DNA from: Rikenellaceae bacterium
GTDB lineage: Bacteria > Bacteroidota > Bacteroidia > Bacteroidales > UBA932
Length of the DNA: 16,519 bases
NCBI GenBank assembly: GCA_900769145.1
Contig: CAAGFN010000196.1
Coordinates: 1-16,519, forward strand
Reading direction: 5' to 3'
Below the pieces are notes generated by a model, which worked only from the letters and a program-made list of their open reading frames with translations, had not been told where the DNA came from and ran no database searches. Numbering within the stretch: position 1 is the stretch's first letter; every line of letters begins with the position of its first letter. A program made the translations under genes and the position numbers. Shown here in pieces: positions 1 through 8,551 of this stretch.

Positions 1-3000
1 ACAGTGAAGGTCTTGTTCAGCGGGTAAAGACGTCCGAGCTCATCATCAGGATGCTCAGGGTCAACGAATTTCACCTTCGTGAAAGTAAGAGGGTTGTATG
101 CATTGACATAAATCCTGAGACCAAAATCCTTCATATTTGGAGACTTGAACTTAGGAAGAGTATATCCGAGCTCAATCTGCTTTAGACGGAGGAATGCAGT
201 GCTGACCCTGTTGAAAGAAGAGTTGGAATACGGATAGTGGCCGGTGAGTCCGTAGTATCCTGAAGTCCACTCAAGAGACTGGTCATACGGGTCAGTCCAC
301 TCTCCGACCGGATGCCAGCGGTCGAGGTACTGCTCGAGAGCACCGCCGCCATTCTGTCCCCAGATGCTGTAGAGAGGCTCCTGGTATGACATTGAGCCCA
401 TCGCTGATCCCTGGAGGAGGAGACTGAGGTCAATGTTCTTCCAGGCGCAGCTGAATGAGAGGGAGTAGTTCATCCATGGAGTCTGGTCGAATGCATAAGG
501 ATGCTCGTCCAGGCCGTTGATTTCACCGTCCCCGTTCCAGTCCAGATACTTGTAGTCTCCAGGAAGGGTTGAGTTTCCGTGCTCGATGGCGTAGTTCCAG
601 ATGTCATCCCAGTTCTGGAAACGGCCGTCGGCCTCATATCCGAACTGAACGCCCTGATAACGGTTGTTGAGGTTGTCGTGGCGCCATCTGTCATAGCTGT
701 TGCCATAGTTTCCGTTTCTCACGGAAGTGCCGTATATCTTACGGGTCACGGTCACGATTCCTGTGATATTGTAGTTGAAGTCGCCTACCTTGTTCCTATG
801 GCTGATCTGGAGCTCGAGACCAAGATTCTTGTCCGACTCAAGGTTCTCCATAGGAGGCTCTGCACCTACAACAGTAGGAAGGCTGTTCGAGTTCTGTGCG
901 AACAGGCCGCTGCGGTTGCGCTGGAAGTAGTCGGCAGTGATGCCGAGGAGTCCGTTCCAGGCCTCGAAGTCCACACCGATATTGAAGGTCTTGGACCTGA
1001 GCCAGGTGATATTGGTATTAGGAAGCGGCTGAGGATCAGCTGTATATACAAAGTCACCGTCAAAGATATAACCCGGGACGTAGCCACTGTGCCAACCGTT
1101 GCTGCTGGTCTCGCCTCCACGGTATGTATAACCGGTCTGCCACTCATAGTTTACTGAGCCGTCGTCTCCGAGGACACCGTAGCTTGCACGGATTTTCAAC
1201 TGGTTGATGAAGTTGGCCCCGGAATTCTTGAACCAAGGCTCCTGGCTGATACGCCATGCTGCGGACACTGACGGGAAGAAGCCCCACTGATGTCCCTTGG
1301 CGAACTTGGAGGAACCGTCATAACGGAACTGTGCCTCAACGATATACCTGTCGTCGTATGAATAGTTCAGACGTGAAATGAGAGCCTCGTATGACTTGTC
1401 ATAGAAAGAACCGGTACCTGCGTCGATACCTACCTGCTGGTTGTCCTTGGTAAGGGCGGTGAAGTATGGATTGGCAAACATAAGCTCGCCGGATGCATTG
1501 AAGTTCTCACCGACGAATCTCTGCGCCTCCCAGCCTACGAGAGCTCCTACTTCGTGCTTTCCGAATTTGCGGTTGTAGTTGAGCATGAACTGCATCAGGC
1601 TCTGCTTGCGGTCGTACGCGGCCTTCTCAAGCTTGTTAGGAGAGCTGTTGGCAAAGAGCTTCTGGGTATAGGTGCCGTCACCGTTGTTCATGTAGAGATA
1701 GTACTCCTTGCGGAATGTCTCATTGTTGTCATAACGGAAATCGTAGCTGTAAAGTGCCTTGGCGGAAAGTCCCTTGAGGGCATCGACATGCTCGCCGAAG
1801 TCGAAATTGAGGGCGCCGGAAACCTGGAGCTGTTTCTTCTTGTACTGCCTGTAACCGGATACATCGGAGGTCATCATTGCCACGGCATTCTCATCGAGGT
1901 CGAGACCGTTGTAGTTGAGCATTGTGTGTTCCTTGTCGGCGTATGCCGGATAGAGGACACCCCTGGACCAGTAGTTTCGGATAATGTTGACCGAGCTGGT
2001 GTAAGGGTTGTTCTGGGTGTCGCTGAGAGCCGCAATGTTCACGTCAAGTTTGAGGCCCCTGATAATCTGGGCTGTGACATTGGAACGGAGGTTGTACTTG
2101 CTGTAGTTCAGGTCGCCTGACTTGAAGAAGCCTTCCTGATAGATATAACCCATTGATACATAATACTGTATCTTTTCAGTACCGCCCGCAACGCTGAGAT
2201 TGTGCTGGGTCTGGGGAGCCATTTTCGCAAGCACGTCGTTGTTCCAGTCACCGGACTCCCTGGTGCCGTCAGCATACTCGGCTGCGACTTCAGGTGAATA
2301 AATGATGGCACCTGTACCGCTTACTGTGTTGAGAGCCCTCTCATTGTAGAGGTCAATCGTACCCTGCACGTCGGCAAGAGCCGGCATCCTGGAAGGAGTC
2401 TGGAAAACGAATGCTCCGTCGTAGTTCACGGACAACTTCTCCCCGGAGCCCTTCTTCGTGGTCACGAGGATTACACCGTTACCTCCACGGACACCGTAAA
2501 TGGCTGCGGACGCATCCTTGAGTACGGATACATTCTCAATATCGGAAGGGTTGATGCGGTTGAAATCATCGATTGAACGCGGAACTCCGTCAATTACGAC
2601 CATTGCCGAACCCATGCCTCGGATATCGATATTGGATGCGTATGCACCCGGCTCGGCAGATTTCTGCCATACACGCAGTCCGGGAACACGTCCGGTAAGC
2701 ATATTCTGCGGGTTCTCGGTCTTGGTCTTTATGAGATCGTCGGAGCCGATGCCGGAGATTGCGCCGGTCACCGAGCCCTTCCTCTGGGTTCCGTAACCCA
2801 CCACGACAACGCTCTCAAGGAAGGTATTGTCCTCCTTGAGAACAACATTGATTACAGTTCTTCCCTTGACTGCCTCCTCTTTCGAGATGAGACCAAGAGA
2901 AGAGAATTCAAGCACCGCATTGTCCGGGACCCTGATTTCATAGTCTCCGTCCAAACCGGTAGGGACGCCTGTAGTCGCGCCCTTGACCATTACGCTGGCA

Positions 3001-3143
3001 CCGATGATGGGCTCGCCCGCCTCGTCAAGTACAGTACCTTTGACAGTAATGGTATTTTGTGCGAAAGTCGCGACAGACAGTCCGATTGCCATAATGGAAG
3101 CCGCTGTCTTGACTAAAAACGCTCTGATTATACCAGAATTCAT
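1..3143 (-). CDS. SusC/RagA-like TonB-dependent outer-membrane transporter (3' end cut by window edge)
   Basis: Energised outer-membrane channel of the SusC/RagA family, which imports glycans together with a SusD-type lid lipoprotein. The reading frame is open from the ATG at 3143 to base 1 (1,047 codons). It starts with a signal peptide (residues 1-29, ending ATFAQ). A carboxypeptidase-regulatory-like domain follows (about 33-108, TVKGTVLDEAGEPIIGASV). Then comes a TonB-box-like stretch (ESVVVVGYGTQ, about 108-119) and the plug, with the family hallmark DASAAIYGVRGGNGVILVTT (about 208-227). The rest is a long beta-barrel. The last visible residues, GRLYPLNKTFT, match the usual final strand, so probably only about ten residues are missing. 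It lies 33 nt after the GH76 gene and is the last operon gene in view. A SusD gene is expected beyond the left edge. The family is certain; the substrate is inferred from the neighbours. Confidence 0.96.
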   Translation of the reverse strand, partial: MNSGIIRAFLVKTAASIMAIGLSVATFAQNTITVKGTVLDEAGEPIIGASVMVKGATTGVPTGLDGDYEIRVPDNAVLEFSSLGLISKEEAVKGRTVINVVLKEDNTFLESVVVVGYGTQRKGSVTGAISGIGSDDLIKTKTENPQNMLTGRVPGLRVWQKSAEPGAYASNIDIRGMGSAMVVIDGVPRSIDDFNRINPSDIENVSVLKDASAAIYGVRGGNGVILVTTKKGSGEKLSVNYDGAFVFQTPSRMPALADVQGTIDLYNERALNTVSGTGAIIYSPEVAAEYADGTRESGDWNNDVLAKMAPQTQHNLSVAGGTEKIQYYVSMGYIYQEGFFKSGDLNYSKYNLRSNVTAQIIRGLKLDVNIAALSDTQNNPYTSSVNIIRNYWSRGVLYPAYADKEHTMLNYNGLDLDENAVAMMTSDVSGYRQYKKKQLQVSGALNFDFGEHVDALKGLSAKALYSYDFRYDNNETFRKEYYLYMNNGDGTYTQKLFANSSPNKLEKAAYDRKQSLMQFMLNYNRKFGKHEVGALVGWEAQRFVGENFNASGELMFANPYFTALTKDNQQVGIDAGTGSFYDKSYEALISRLNYSYDDRYIVEAQFRYDGSSKFAKGHQWGFFPSVSAAWRISQEPWFKNSGANFINQLKIRASYGVLGDDGSVNYEWQTGYTYRGGETSSNGWHSGYVPGYIFDGDFVYTADPQPLPNTNITWLRSKTFNIGVDFEAWNGLLGITADYFQRNRSGLFAQNSNSLPTVVGAEPPMENLESDKNLGLELQISHRNKVGDFNYNITGIVTVTRKIYGTSVRNGNYGNSYDRWRHDNLNNRYQGVQFGYEADGRFQNWDDIWNYAIEHGNSTLPGDYKYLDWNGDGEINGLDEHPYAFDQTPWMNYSLSFSCAWKNIDLSLLLQGSAMGSMSYQEPLYSIWGQNGGGALEQYLDRWHPVGEWTDPYDQSLEWTSGYYGLTGHYPYSNSSFNRVSTAFLRLKQIELGYTLPKFKSPNMKDFGLRIYVNAYNPLTFTKVKFVDPEHPDDELGRLYPLNKTFT

Positions 3144-3176
3144 AATACTTAAGTTGGTTGTTTCGTAATTTGAAGA

Positions 3177-4652
3177 TTACTTCTCTGAATGATACCTTGA
3201 AAGAACTGCATATTCCGCAGCGAAAGTGAATGCGAACATACCTTCGACCTCATTCTTGCCTGCGTCCTTGTTCCACCCGCCAAGAAGGCTCGGAGGAAGC
3301 ATTCCCTTATAGAGGAATTTTTCGTAGGCGTAGTCGAGATTGTCCTGGAAGCTGGCGATAGGAGTTTCTGTGCCCGGGTATGCCTTGCAGGCATCCACCC
3401 AGGAGCGCATCAGCACTCCGTTGAACCAGTTGTTGAATCCGCTCACGCTGTAGGCATACTGTCCCTTGGTATTCTTGGTCGCAAAATAGGCGAAGCTCTT
3501 GTCCGTCATCGAGACGATGTCGCTCCGATAAGACTCGTCCCCTGTAGCACGGAGAAGGTCCGCCGCTCCGGAAATCATTGAACCGGTATTGTAGGAATAT
3601 GCCGGGTCGCAGAAGTCACGCAAATCGGCAGGCTTCCTGTAAACTACGCCGCCTATTGTCTCCGTCTGGATTCCGTTGAGGGATGAGCCGTTGAGATTGT
3701 CCGCAAACAGGCCGATTACCCTCGGGTCGTTGCTGCCGACATTGTCCTTGGTGTACATCAGGTTCTTGACCTGCCACTTATAGACTTTCTCGGCGAACAT
3801 CAGGTAATAGTCTGCCTTGTTCATCTCCTCGGAGATTCTCTTGAATCCGTTCTCCGCATCAATGTGACGGTAGGTTACGGTTTCCGACTTCCCCTTGTAG
3901 ATTTCGTGAAGCCATACAAGAGGACTGACTATCGGGCCGTTGCTGCACGAATGCTTGGAATAATAGCCCGGGCCCCATGTGATTCCACCACGCTCCTGGC
4001 CATTCTTTATCGTGCAGTCCCATCCGTCCAGTACATACCCGGCCAGGTACTCCGCCTTCTCAAGATAGGATGCCGTGCCTGTAAGCCTGTATGACTCAAT
4101 GAGTTCTCTCACGAGCCACATCTGATCATCATACACATTCTCTATGCCTGCTACATTGGCGGTATTCGGGGAGCTTGCCCTATTGACGGCATAGACATTC
4201 CAGTCCCTGGTCTGCGTAAAGCCTATCAGCCGGAATGTTCCCCTGTAGTAATCCATACCTGTCACGAGTTTGGAAAGGATGCCGGTATATTTACTGAAAT
4301 TCTTTTCGTAAATATCGGAGTTTCCCTTCGCCTTCTGCTGTTCCAATGCAGCCAGTATGGCATTCACCGCCTCTATTGAGGAAGTGTACATCCAAACGCT
4401 GCCCTTCTCGTCCGATCTCTTTTCAGTATAAGGATTGTACTTGCGGGCCATTGCCATTCCGGCGGCCTGATCGAAGTAGTTTTCATACGCCTGGTCGAAG
4501 AGTTCCATCGAACGGTTGAGATTAACAATGTCCTTGTCCTCCACGACGACAGGGCCATCGTTCTTTCCGCCTTCATCTTCGGCAGCGTCACATGACAGCG
4601 GGCACGTAAGCACCGCTGCCATTATAACGCATATCGGAAGGAATCTTTTCAT
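3177..4652 (-). CDS. GH76-family lipoprotein (putative endo-alpha-1,6-mannanase)
   Basis: Probable glycoside hydrolase of family 76, whose characterised members cut the alpha-1,6-mannose backbone of fungal-type mannan. The 491-residue protein opens with a lipoprotein-type signal (possible lipid Cys21 in PLSC; the proline makes the lipobox imperfect). An acidic stretch, DAAEDEGG, follows and resembles Bacteroidetes surface-export signals. The family signature is visible. NVYDDQMWL contains the adjacent aspartates 175-176, matching the catalytic Asp pair of GH76. Next come SYRLTGTASYLEKAEYL, then GWD (210-212), then RGGITWGPGYYSKHSCSNGP (221-240). The C-terminal half has the alternating aromatic helices expected of an (alpha/alpha)6 barrel. 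It starts 5 nt after the preceding lipoprotein gene, so the two are surely cotranscribed. Length exceeds the minimal catalytic domain by an N-terminal extension. Family assignment is from motif recognition, not from a search; substrate specificity is inferred. Confidence 0.85.
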   Translation of the reverse strand: MKRFLPICVIMAAVLTCPLSCDAAEDEGGKNDGPVVVEDKDIVNLNRSMELFDQAYENYFDQAAGMAMARKYNPYTEKRSDEKGSVWMYTSSIEAVNAILAALEQQKAKGNSDIYEKNFSKYTGILSKLVTGMDYYRGTFRLIGFTQTRDWNVYAVNRASSPNTANVAGIENVYDDQMWLVRELIESYRLTGTASYLEKAEYLAGYVLDGWDCTIKNGQERGGITWGPGYYSKHSCSNGPIVSPLVWLHEIYKGKSETVTYRHIDAENGFKRISEEMNKADYYLMFAEKVYKWQVKNLMYTKDNVGSNDPRVIGLFADNLNGSSLNGIQTETIGGVVYRKPADLRDFCDPAYSYNTGSMISGAADLLRATGDESYRSDIVSMTDKSFAYFATKNTKGQYAYSVSGFNNWFNGVLMRSWVDACKAYPGTETPIASFQDNLDYAYEKFLYKGMLPPSLLGGWNKDAGKNEVEGMFAFTFAAEYAVLSRYHSEK

Positions 4653-4657
4653 GATAA

Positions 4658-6517
4658 TTATTGGATTTCAATGCTGTGGAGACAGATTTTCTGCTCTCCG
4701 CCACGGGTAGCACCCTTATGAACTGCAAGAGTGAAGACAACATCCTGTCCATTGTATGCGGAGAGGTCGTAAACGAAGACTCCATACTCGTCAGGAACAT
4801 CGAGGCCACCCTTCTCGTGGATGAATTCGTAGCAGTCCGTGCCGTCAACCTTGTTCAGCTGGTCGATCACTGAAGACTCGCCAGGAGCAAGGAAATGCAT
4901 CTCTCCGTCCATGGTAATCGCAGCGACTGAGAATGTAGTAGGCTCCGTGCCGCTGAAGTTGCGCATATGAACCTTTACAGTATTGTGGCCTGCTGCAATG
5001 CTGAGCTTGGAGTAGAAGTATGACTCAGGAATATCGTAGCTAGGGTCCACATCACTTCTTGTCTTGAATACGAAGCCCTCTCCTACAAGCGGCTCTGTAT
5101 CCTTGGATACATACTGGAAGCCCCATTCTGAGCAGATGTGACCGGTTCCGGCCCAATTCTTATATGCTGGGTTGCCCTTGTCCTTGACTGTAACACCCGA
5201 AGGAGTGTATCCAATCACCTTTGAAAGAGGGTTCGGCATAATGGAGCGAACCTCCTCCTTGGTCATGTGCCATCCGGTCTTGACCTCCTCGGCACCTGAG
5301 GACTCGAGGAATCCATCTCTTTCAATGCGGGCAGAAGCGAAGGAAACATGTGAAATACAGAGCTGGTTCCACTCTTTCTCGTGATGTACATAACGTCCGA
5401 TGGCAACGATAACCTCCTTGCCGTCGTATGCGCTGAGGTCGAAGTCATAAGTAGCATAGTCACCGTTGGTGTGCTTGCTGATTCCATTGTCTCCGCCGAT
5501 CTTTACGGCTACAGGCTCCGCCTCGCTGAGGTCGACTACCTGAACTCCCCAGTATGCCGGATTCTCCTCGCTTGCCTGGTGGCAGCGGACATTGACAGAC
5601 ATGATGTGGTTGTCTTCGGTGATGAGCTTGCTTCCGTAGGTAAAGGTGTCGAATACGTCCATATTCACGTCAGCGGCCTTTGTCGGCTCATTCTTGAAGC
5701 GGAGGGTACATCCCTCATTCTGCATCTCCCAGCCGCCTACCCATCTCTGGAACTGGGCTGACATGAATACTGTTGACCAGTCTTTCTCACCGCCGCCGTT
5801 GCCGTAACCGCCACGGTACTCATTGATATACCACTTAGGGGTATCCTTGAGATCCTGGGCTGAAAGGCCAGGGAGGATTTCCTTGCCGCCGAGCATGATG
5901 TCCTCAATCATGGCCTGGCCATCCTCGTTGAAGTCCTCAACTTTGATAGTCTTGGTAATGGTTGCGCAACCGCTCTTGGTGATGGTGAGGGTGTAATCCT
6001 GAAGGGTGAGGTTCTTGAACTCATATACACCGTCAGAACCAGTAGTAAGGCTCTGTACGCCGATTGAAACGGATACTCCGGCGAATGGAGTGTTGTTCTC
6101 CAGGGCATTGAGCACACGTCCGGTAATCGAAGCGGATGCGAACTCAAGAATAGGAGAGAGGAACACAGCACCGGACTTGAACTGCTCCGGGGTAACGGTG
6201 ATTGATACTTTTGAGAAGCCTTCTTTCTCGAAAGTGACAAAACCGGCATTTGAAGGAACTACCGGAACAGCGAAGGTTCCGTCATAGTCGGACTTGGTCT
6301 GTGCGACCACCTCTTTTGAAGAGTCTGTGGTCCTTACAATAACATCAACATCTTCAAGAGTGTTGCCATAGGTGTCCTTTATCACACCGCAGATGGCAGC
6401 AGTTTCCGCAGATGAAGCTGCGCCATTGTCATCAGTTGTGCAGGAAACAGCCGAAAAGGCTGAGCCCGCAGCGATAACTGCGAGTACGAGTACTCGGAAA
6501 AGATTCCTTTTTTTCAT
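4658..6517 (-). CDS. Lipoprotein with two carboxypeptidase-regulatory-like domains and two related C-terminal modules; candidate surface glycan-binding protein
   Basis: I do not recognise a named family for the whole 619-residue protein. It has a clear lipoprotein signal peptide (AVSC, Cys26, followed by TTDDNG). Residues about 41-128 (ICGVIKDTYGNTLEDVDVIV) and 129-215 (ASITGRVLNALENNTPFAGV) are two carboxypeptidase-regulatory-like Ig-type domains. The rest looks like two tandem beta-rich modules ending in matching motifs: YDFDLSAYDGKEVIVAIGR followed by QLCISHVSF, and FVYDLSAYNGQDVVFTLAV followed by KICLHSIEI. I see no catalytic signature. Jelly-roll modules of this kind often bind carbohydrate, so the best guess is a surface glycan-binding protein serving the GH76 enzyme and the SusC transporter. 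It lies 41 nt after the GxGYxYP gene and 5 nt before the GH76 gene. The lipoprotein and Ig-type domains are secure; the binding role is inference. Confidence 0.7.
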   Translation of the reverse strand: MKKRNLFRVLVLAVIAAGSAFSAVSCTTDDNGAASSAETAAICGVIKDTYGNTLEDVDVIVRTTDSSKEVVAQTKSDYDGTFAVPVVPSNAGFVTFEKEGFSKVSITVTPEQFKSGAVFLSPILEFASASITGRVLNALENNTPFAGVSVSIGVQSLTTGSDGVYEFKNLTLQDYTLTITKSGCATITKTIKVEDFNEDGQAMIEDIMLGGKEILPGLSAQDLKDTPKWYINEYRGGYGNGGGEKDWSTVFMSAQFQRWVGGWEMQNEGCTLRFKNEPTKAADVNMDVFDTFTYGSKLITEDNHIMSVNVRCHQASEENPAYWGVQVVDLSEAEPVAVKIGGDNGISKHTNGDYATYDFDLSAYDGKEVIVAIGRYVHHEKEWNQLCISHVSFASARIERDGFLESSGAEEVKTGWHMTKEEVRSIMPNPLSKVIGYTPSGVTVKDKGNPAYKNWAGTGHICSEWGFQYVSKDTEPLVGEGFVFKTRSDVDPSYDIPESYFYSKLSIAAGHNTVKVHMRNFSGTEPTTFSVAAITMDGEMHFLAPGESSVIDQLNKVDGTDCYEFIHEKGGLDVPDEYGVFVYDLSAYNGQDVVFTLAVHKGATRGGEQKICLHSIEIQ

Positions 6518-6558
6518 GGATTCCTTTGAATTGGTTAAACTTATGTGGGTTAATTGTA

Positions 6559-8436
6559 TTATTTTATTGTCTTGAGGATTTCAATAGTCTGCTCGCGTCT
6601 TTTGGCCATCCTGATGCGCCAGATGAGTTCCTGGATGCTCACCGGCACTACGGATGACGGTGCCTGTCTTATGCAGGCAGCCGCAGCAGCTGCACTCCGA
6701 TAGCCGGAGAAATTGCTCCAGGCATGTACTATTATCGCATCATAGGAGTCGCTGCCGGCCTCATTGTCCCTTATATACTGGGCTACTTCCTTCGGATTTC
6801 CCATTCCGCGTTCCACGCTGCTGGCATCCTTCCATACCGCATACTTGGTGGATACTACGGGTATATCATAGCCTTTCTTGTTCTTGCACCAGAGAACACG
6901 TCCGCCGCCGGCAGAATACGGGTCATACTGAATCGTGACTATGCCCTCAAGCTGGTCATTGGCATCCACGAAGGCCTGGTAAGCCTCCATTGCCGCCGAA
7001 GAATCCCAGGACATCGCCATAAGGTGAAGAACCTTGAGCCTGTGCTGCCTCATGTGGGCTGCAGTGCGCTCCGCAAGCTGCTTAAGAGCCCCTTTCCTGT
7101 CTGCGGAAGCCTCCGCATAGGTGTCTACATAGAAATACCCGCCGCCGAAGCATTCCATCAATGTTCCCTTGCTGTTCTGAAGGGAGTAAAGTTCTTTGAA
7201 ACGGACGGGTGAAAGTTCACTCATGGCCTGGCTGCAGAGCCCGTAGCTCATGCAGGTGGTCTCGTTAGTCGGGAGTGTATAGAAATCATTGACGAAACCG
7301 TCTCCCATTGTCCACTGGTAGTTGTCCCCGTCGGAAAGGAAGAAGGCCGTGAAGTTTCCGTGCTTGTCATAATCTATATCTCTAGGATTGATGACATCCG
7401 CAAGTATCTGCTCCTGACGCTGTCTTGCGCCTGCCGACGTGAGGGAATGATTATAGCTCCAGTCAGCGGCAAGCATAAGTTTTCCGTAGCGTGACACCTT
7501 GCCTACAAATACGTCTTCTCCGGCCACACCGGTTTCCCAGCCAAGTACCGGGGCATTCGGAACGAGCCAGGCGAGAATCTCATCGAAGAGATTGTTGTTC
7601 TGCCCGCCGTCCGGGGTACCGTATTTCTTGTTCAGGTTGAAGCAGAAAAGTCTGTTCTTGATGGCAAATTCCCTGAGTTCCCCAGTCTGGACGGGCATGA
7701 CAACGAGCGCCTTGTTGCTGCATTTGTCCTTGAATTCCCTCCAGGCATCCACCGTCGTCTTGTAGCGGGCATCGTATTTCATCTCATAACCGGCCTCCTT
7801 GAAGATAGACTCGTCCCTTACGTCCACGATAATGCTGTTGTAAACGTGGGCGGCGACGGTGGCCACCTCGTTGCTCTCAGGATTGTTGGCAACGTCGGTA
7901 AGCACGTAACCGTCAATAAGATTCTTCACAGTCCCCTCGGAATAGGACTTGGTGCAGAGCTCAATGGCGGTCTGGCGTCCCAGCTCCGGGCCAAGTTCCT
8001 TTTTGCAGGCCGCATATCCGGCACCGTTGACCTCAAGCCAGATACCTACATCAGTCCTGCCTTCGTCCATGGCCCTGTTGACCAGGCCGGCAAGCGATTG
8101 TGCGAGAAGATGATACTGCAACCCATACTGATGCTCTGACTTGCCCAATTCGTTCCTGTCGCCGCGTGTCTCCACGTCAACGCAGGTCCAGTGTTTCGCC
8201 GGAATCCGGGAGGTTTCCGGCATATAGTACTGTCCCGCATCCGAAATTTTGTCATATATGTCAATATAGGACTGGGCATCCGGATTGGGAGTGAGGTCAA
8301 TTTCCCCATTGCCGTCAGGTTTGCCATTGCCATCGGACTTGATTTCATCCGAGCAGGAGCAGGAGAAAAAGATGCTGACTGCTGTAACCAAAGCAAGAAT
8401 CAGCCTGGATCGTGTATTAGTGGTCATTTTTGTCAT
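6559..8436 (-). CDS. GxGYxYP-family lipoprotein (putative glycan-active protein), first gene of the operon
   Basis: Resembles the GxGYxYP family, found beside sugar-processing domains in Bacteroidetes but without an established reaction that I know of. Supporting motifs are FFLSDGDNYQWTMGDG (about residues 364-379) and CFGGGYFYVDTYAE (about 427-440). The second fits the GxGYxY pattern, but valine replaces the final proline. The N-terminus is a lipoprotein signal (FFSCSCSDE, lipid Cys26 or Cys28), followed by a Gly/Asp/Asn-rich linker. I chose the ATG at 8436 (625 residues); the ATG at 8427 is equally possible. The open frame extends upstream to 8532, but that would add a non-signal extension across the divergent promoter region and is rejected. 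It faces the kelch regulator gene across about 115 bp and leads the GH76-SusC operon. Lipoprotein status is firm; the family call is from motifs and moderately sure. Confidence 0.72.
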   Translation of the reverse strand: MTKMTTNTRSRLILALVTAVSIFFSCSCSDEIKSDGNGKPDGNGEIDLTPNPDAQSYIDIYDKISDAGQYYMPETSRIPAKHWTCVDVETRGDRNELGKSEHQYGLQYHLLAQSLAGLVNRAMDEGRTDVGIWLEVNGAGYAACKKELGPELGRQTAIELCTKSYSEGTVKNLIDGYVLTDVANNPESNEVATVAAHVYNSIIVDVRDESIFKEAGYEMKYDARYKTTVDAWREFKDKCSNKALVVMPVQTGELREFAIKNRLFCFNLNKKYGTPDGGQNNNLFDEILAWLVPNAPVLGWETGVAGEDVFVGKVSRYGKLMLAADWSYNHSLTSAGARQRQEQILADVINPRDIDYDKHGNFTAFFLSDGDNYQWTMGDGFVNDFYTLPTNETTCMSYGLCSQAMSELSPVRFKELYSLQNSKGTLMECFGGGYFYVDTYAEASADRKGALKQLAERTAAHMRQHRLKVLHLMAMSWDSSAAMEAYQAFVDANDQLEGIVTIQYDPYSAGGGRVLWCKNKKGYDIPVVSTKYAVWKDASSVERGMGNPKEVAQYIRDNEAGSDSYDAIIVHAWSNFSGYRSAAAAAACIRQAPSSVVPVSIQELIWRIRMAKRREQTIEILKTIK

Positions 8437-8455
8437 TAGTTTGTAAAACGGTTTG

Positions 8456-8463
8456 CAAAATAA
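8456..8463 (-). promoter_or_regulatory. Possible -7 box for the GxGYxYP-GH76-SusC operon
   Basis: On the minus strand this reads TTATTTTG, one mismatch from the Bacteroides -7 consensus TAnnTTTG. It lies 19 bases upstream of the chosen start at 8436. No clear -33 TTTG is present, which would suit an activator-dependent promoter. Weak evidence on its own. Confidence 0.3.
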
Positions 8464-8484
8464 AGCGGCGCAGATTAAGAATTC

Positions 8485-8502
8485 GGTTAAAAAAGGGTTA
8501 AA
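8485..8502. promoter_or_regulatory. Paired GGTTAAA heptamers with 11-bp spacing; candidate operator
   Basis: GGTTAAA occurs at 8485-8491 and again at 8496-8502, giving a period of exactly 11 bp. An inverted copy, TTTAACC, lies at 8522-8528. The pair sits between the two divergent genes, about where the -33 region of either promoter would fall. SARP-family activators are known to bind heptameric direct repeats spaced by about one helical turn, and the plus-strand gene encodes a SARP-like DNA-binding domain. That this is its binding site is inference, because the region is AT-rich and short repeats arise by chance. Confidence 0.4.
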
Positions 8503-8508
8503 AATCAA

Positions 8509-8516
8509 AAAATTTG
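8509..8516 (+). promoter_or_regulatory. Possible -7 box for the kelch-SARP regulator gene
   Basis: AAAATTTG differs from TAnnTTTG only at the first base and lies 35 bases before the ATG at 8552. The GGTTAAA pair ends 6 bp upstream of it. Low confidence, as the whole stretch is A/T-rich. Confidence 0.25.
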
Positions 8517-8551
8517 CTAAATTTAACCGCAATTTTGAACTAATTAAGCCA

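Noticed and set aside
579..1157. 192-residue open frame on the plus strand opposite the SusC-like gene
   Set aside because: It is antisense to a secure beta-barrel coding region and shows no signal peptide or domain. Such frames mirror the codon bias of the real gene.
1554..2120. 188-residue plus-strand open frame opposite the SusC-like gene
   Set aside because: Same reasoning: low-complexity, valine-rich antisense product with no recognisable motif.
8437..8551. Upstream extensions of the two divergent genes (to 8532 on minus and from 8453 on plus)
   Set aside because: The frames are open by chance and overlap each other. Both proteins have proper signal peptides at the internal starts (8436 and 8552).
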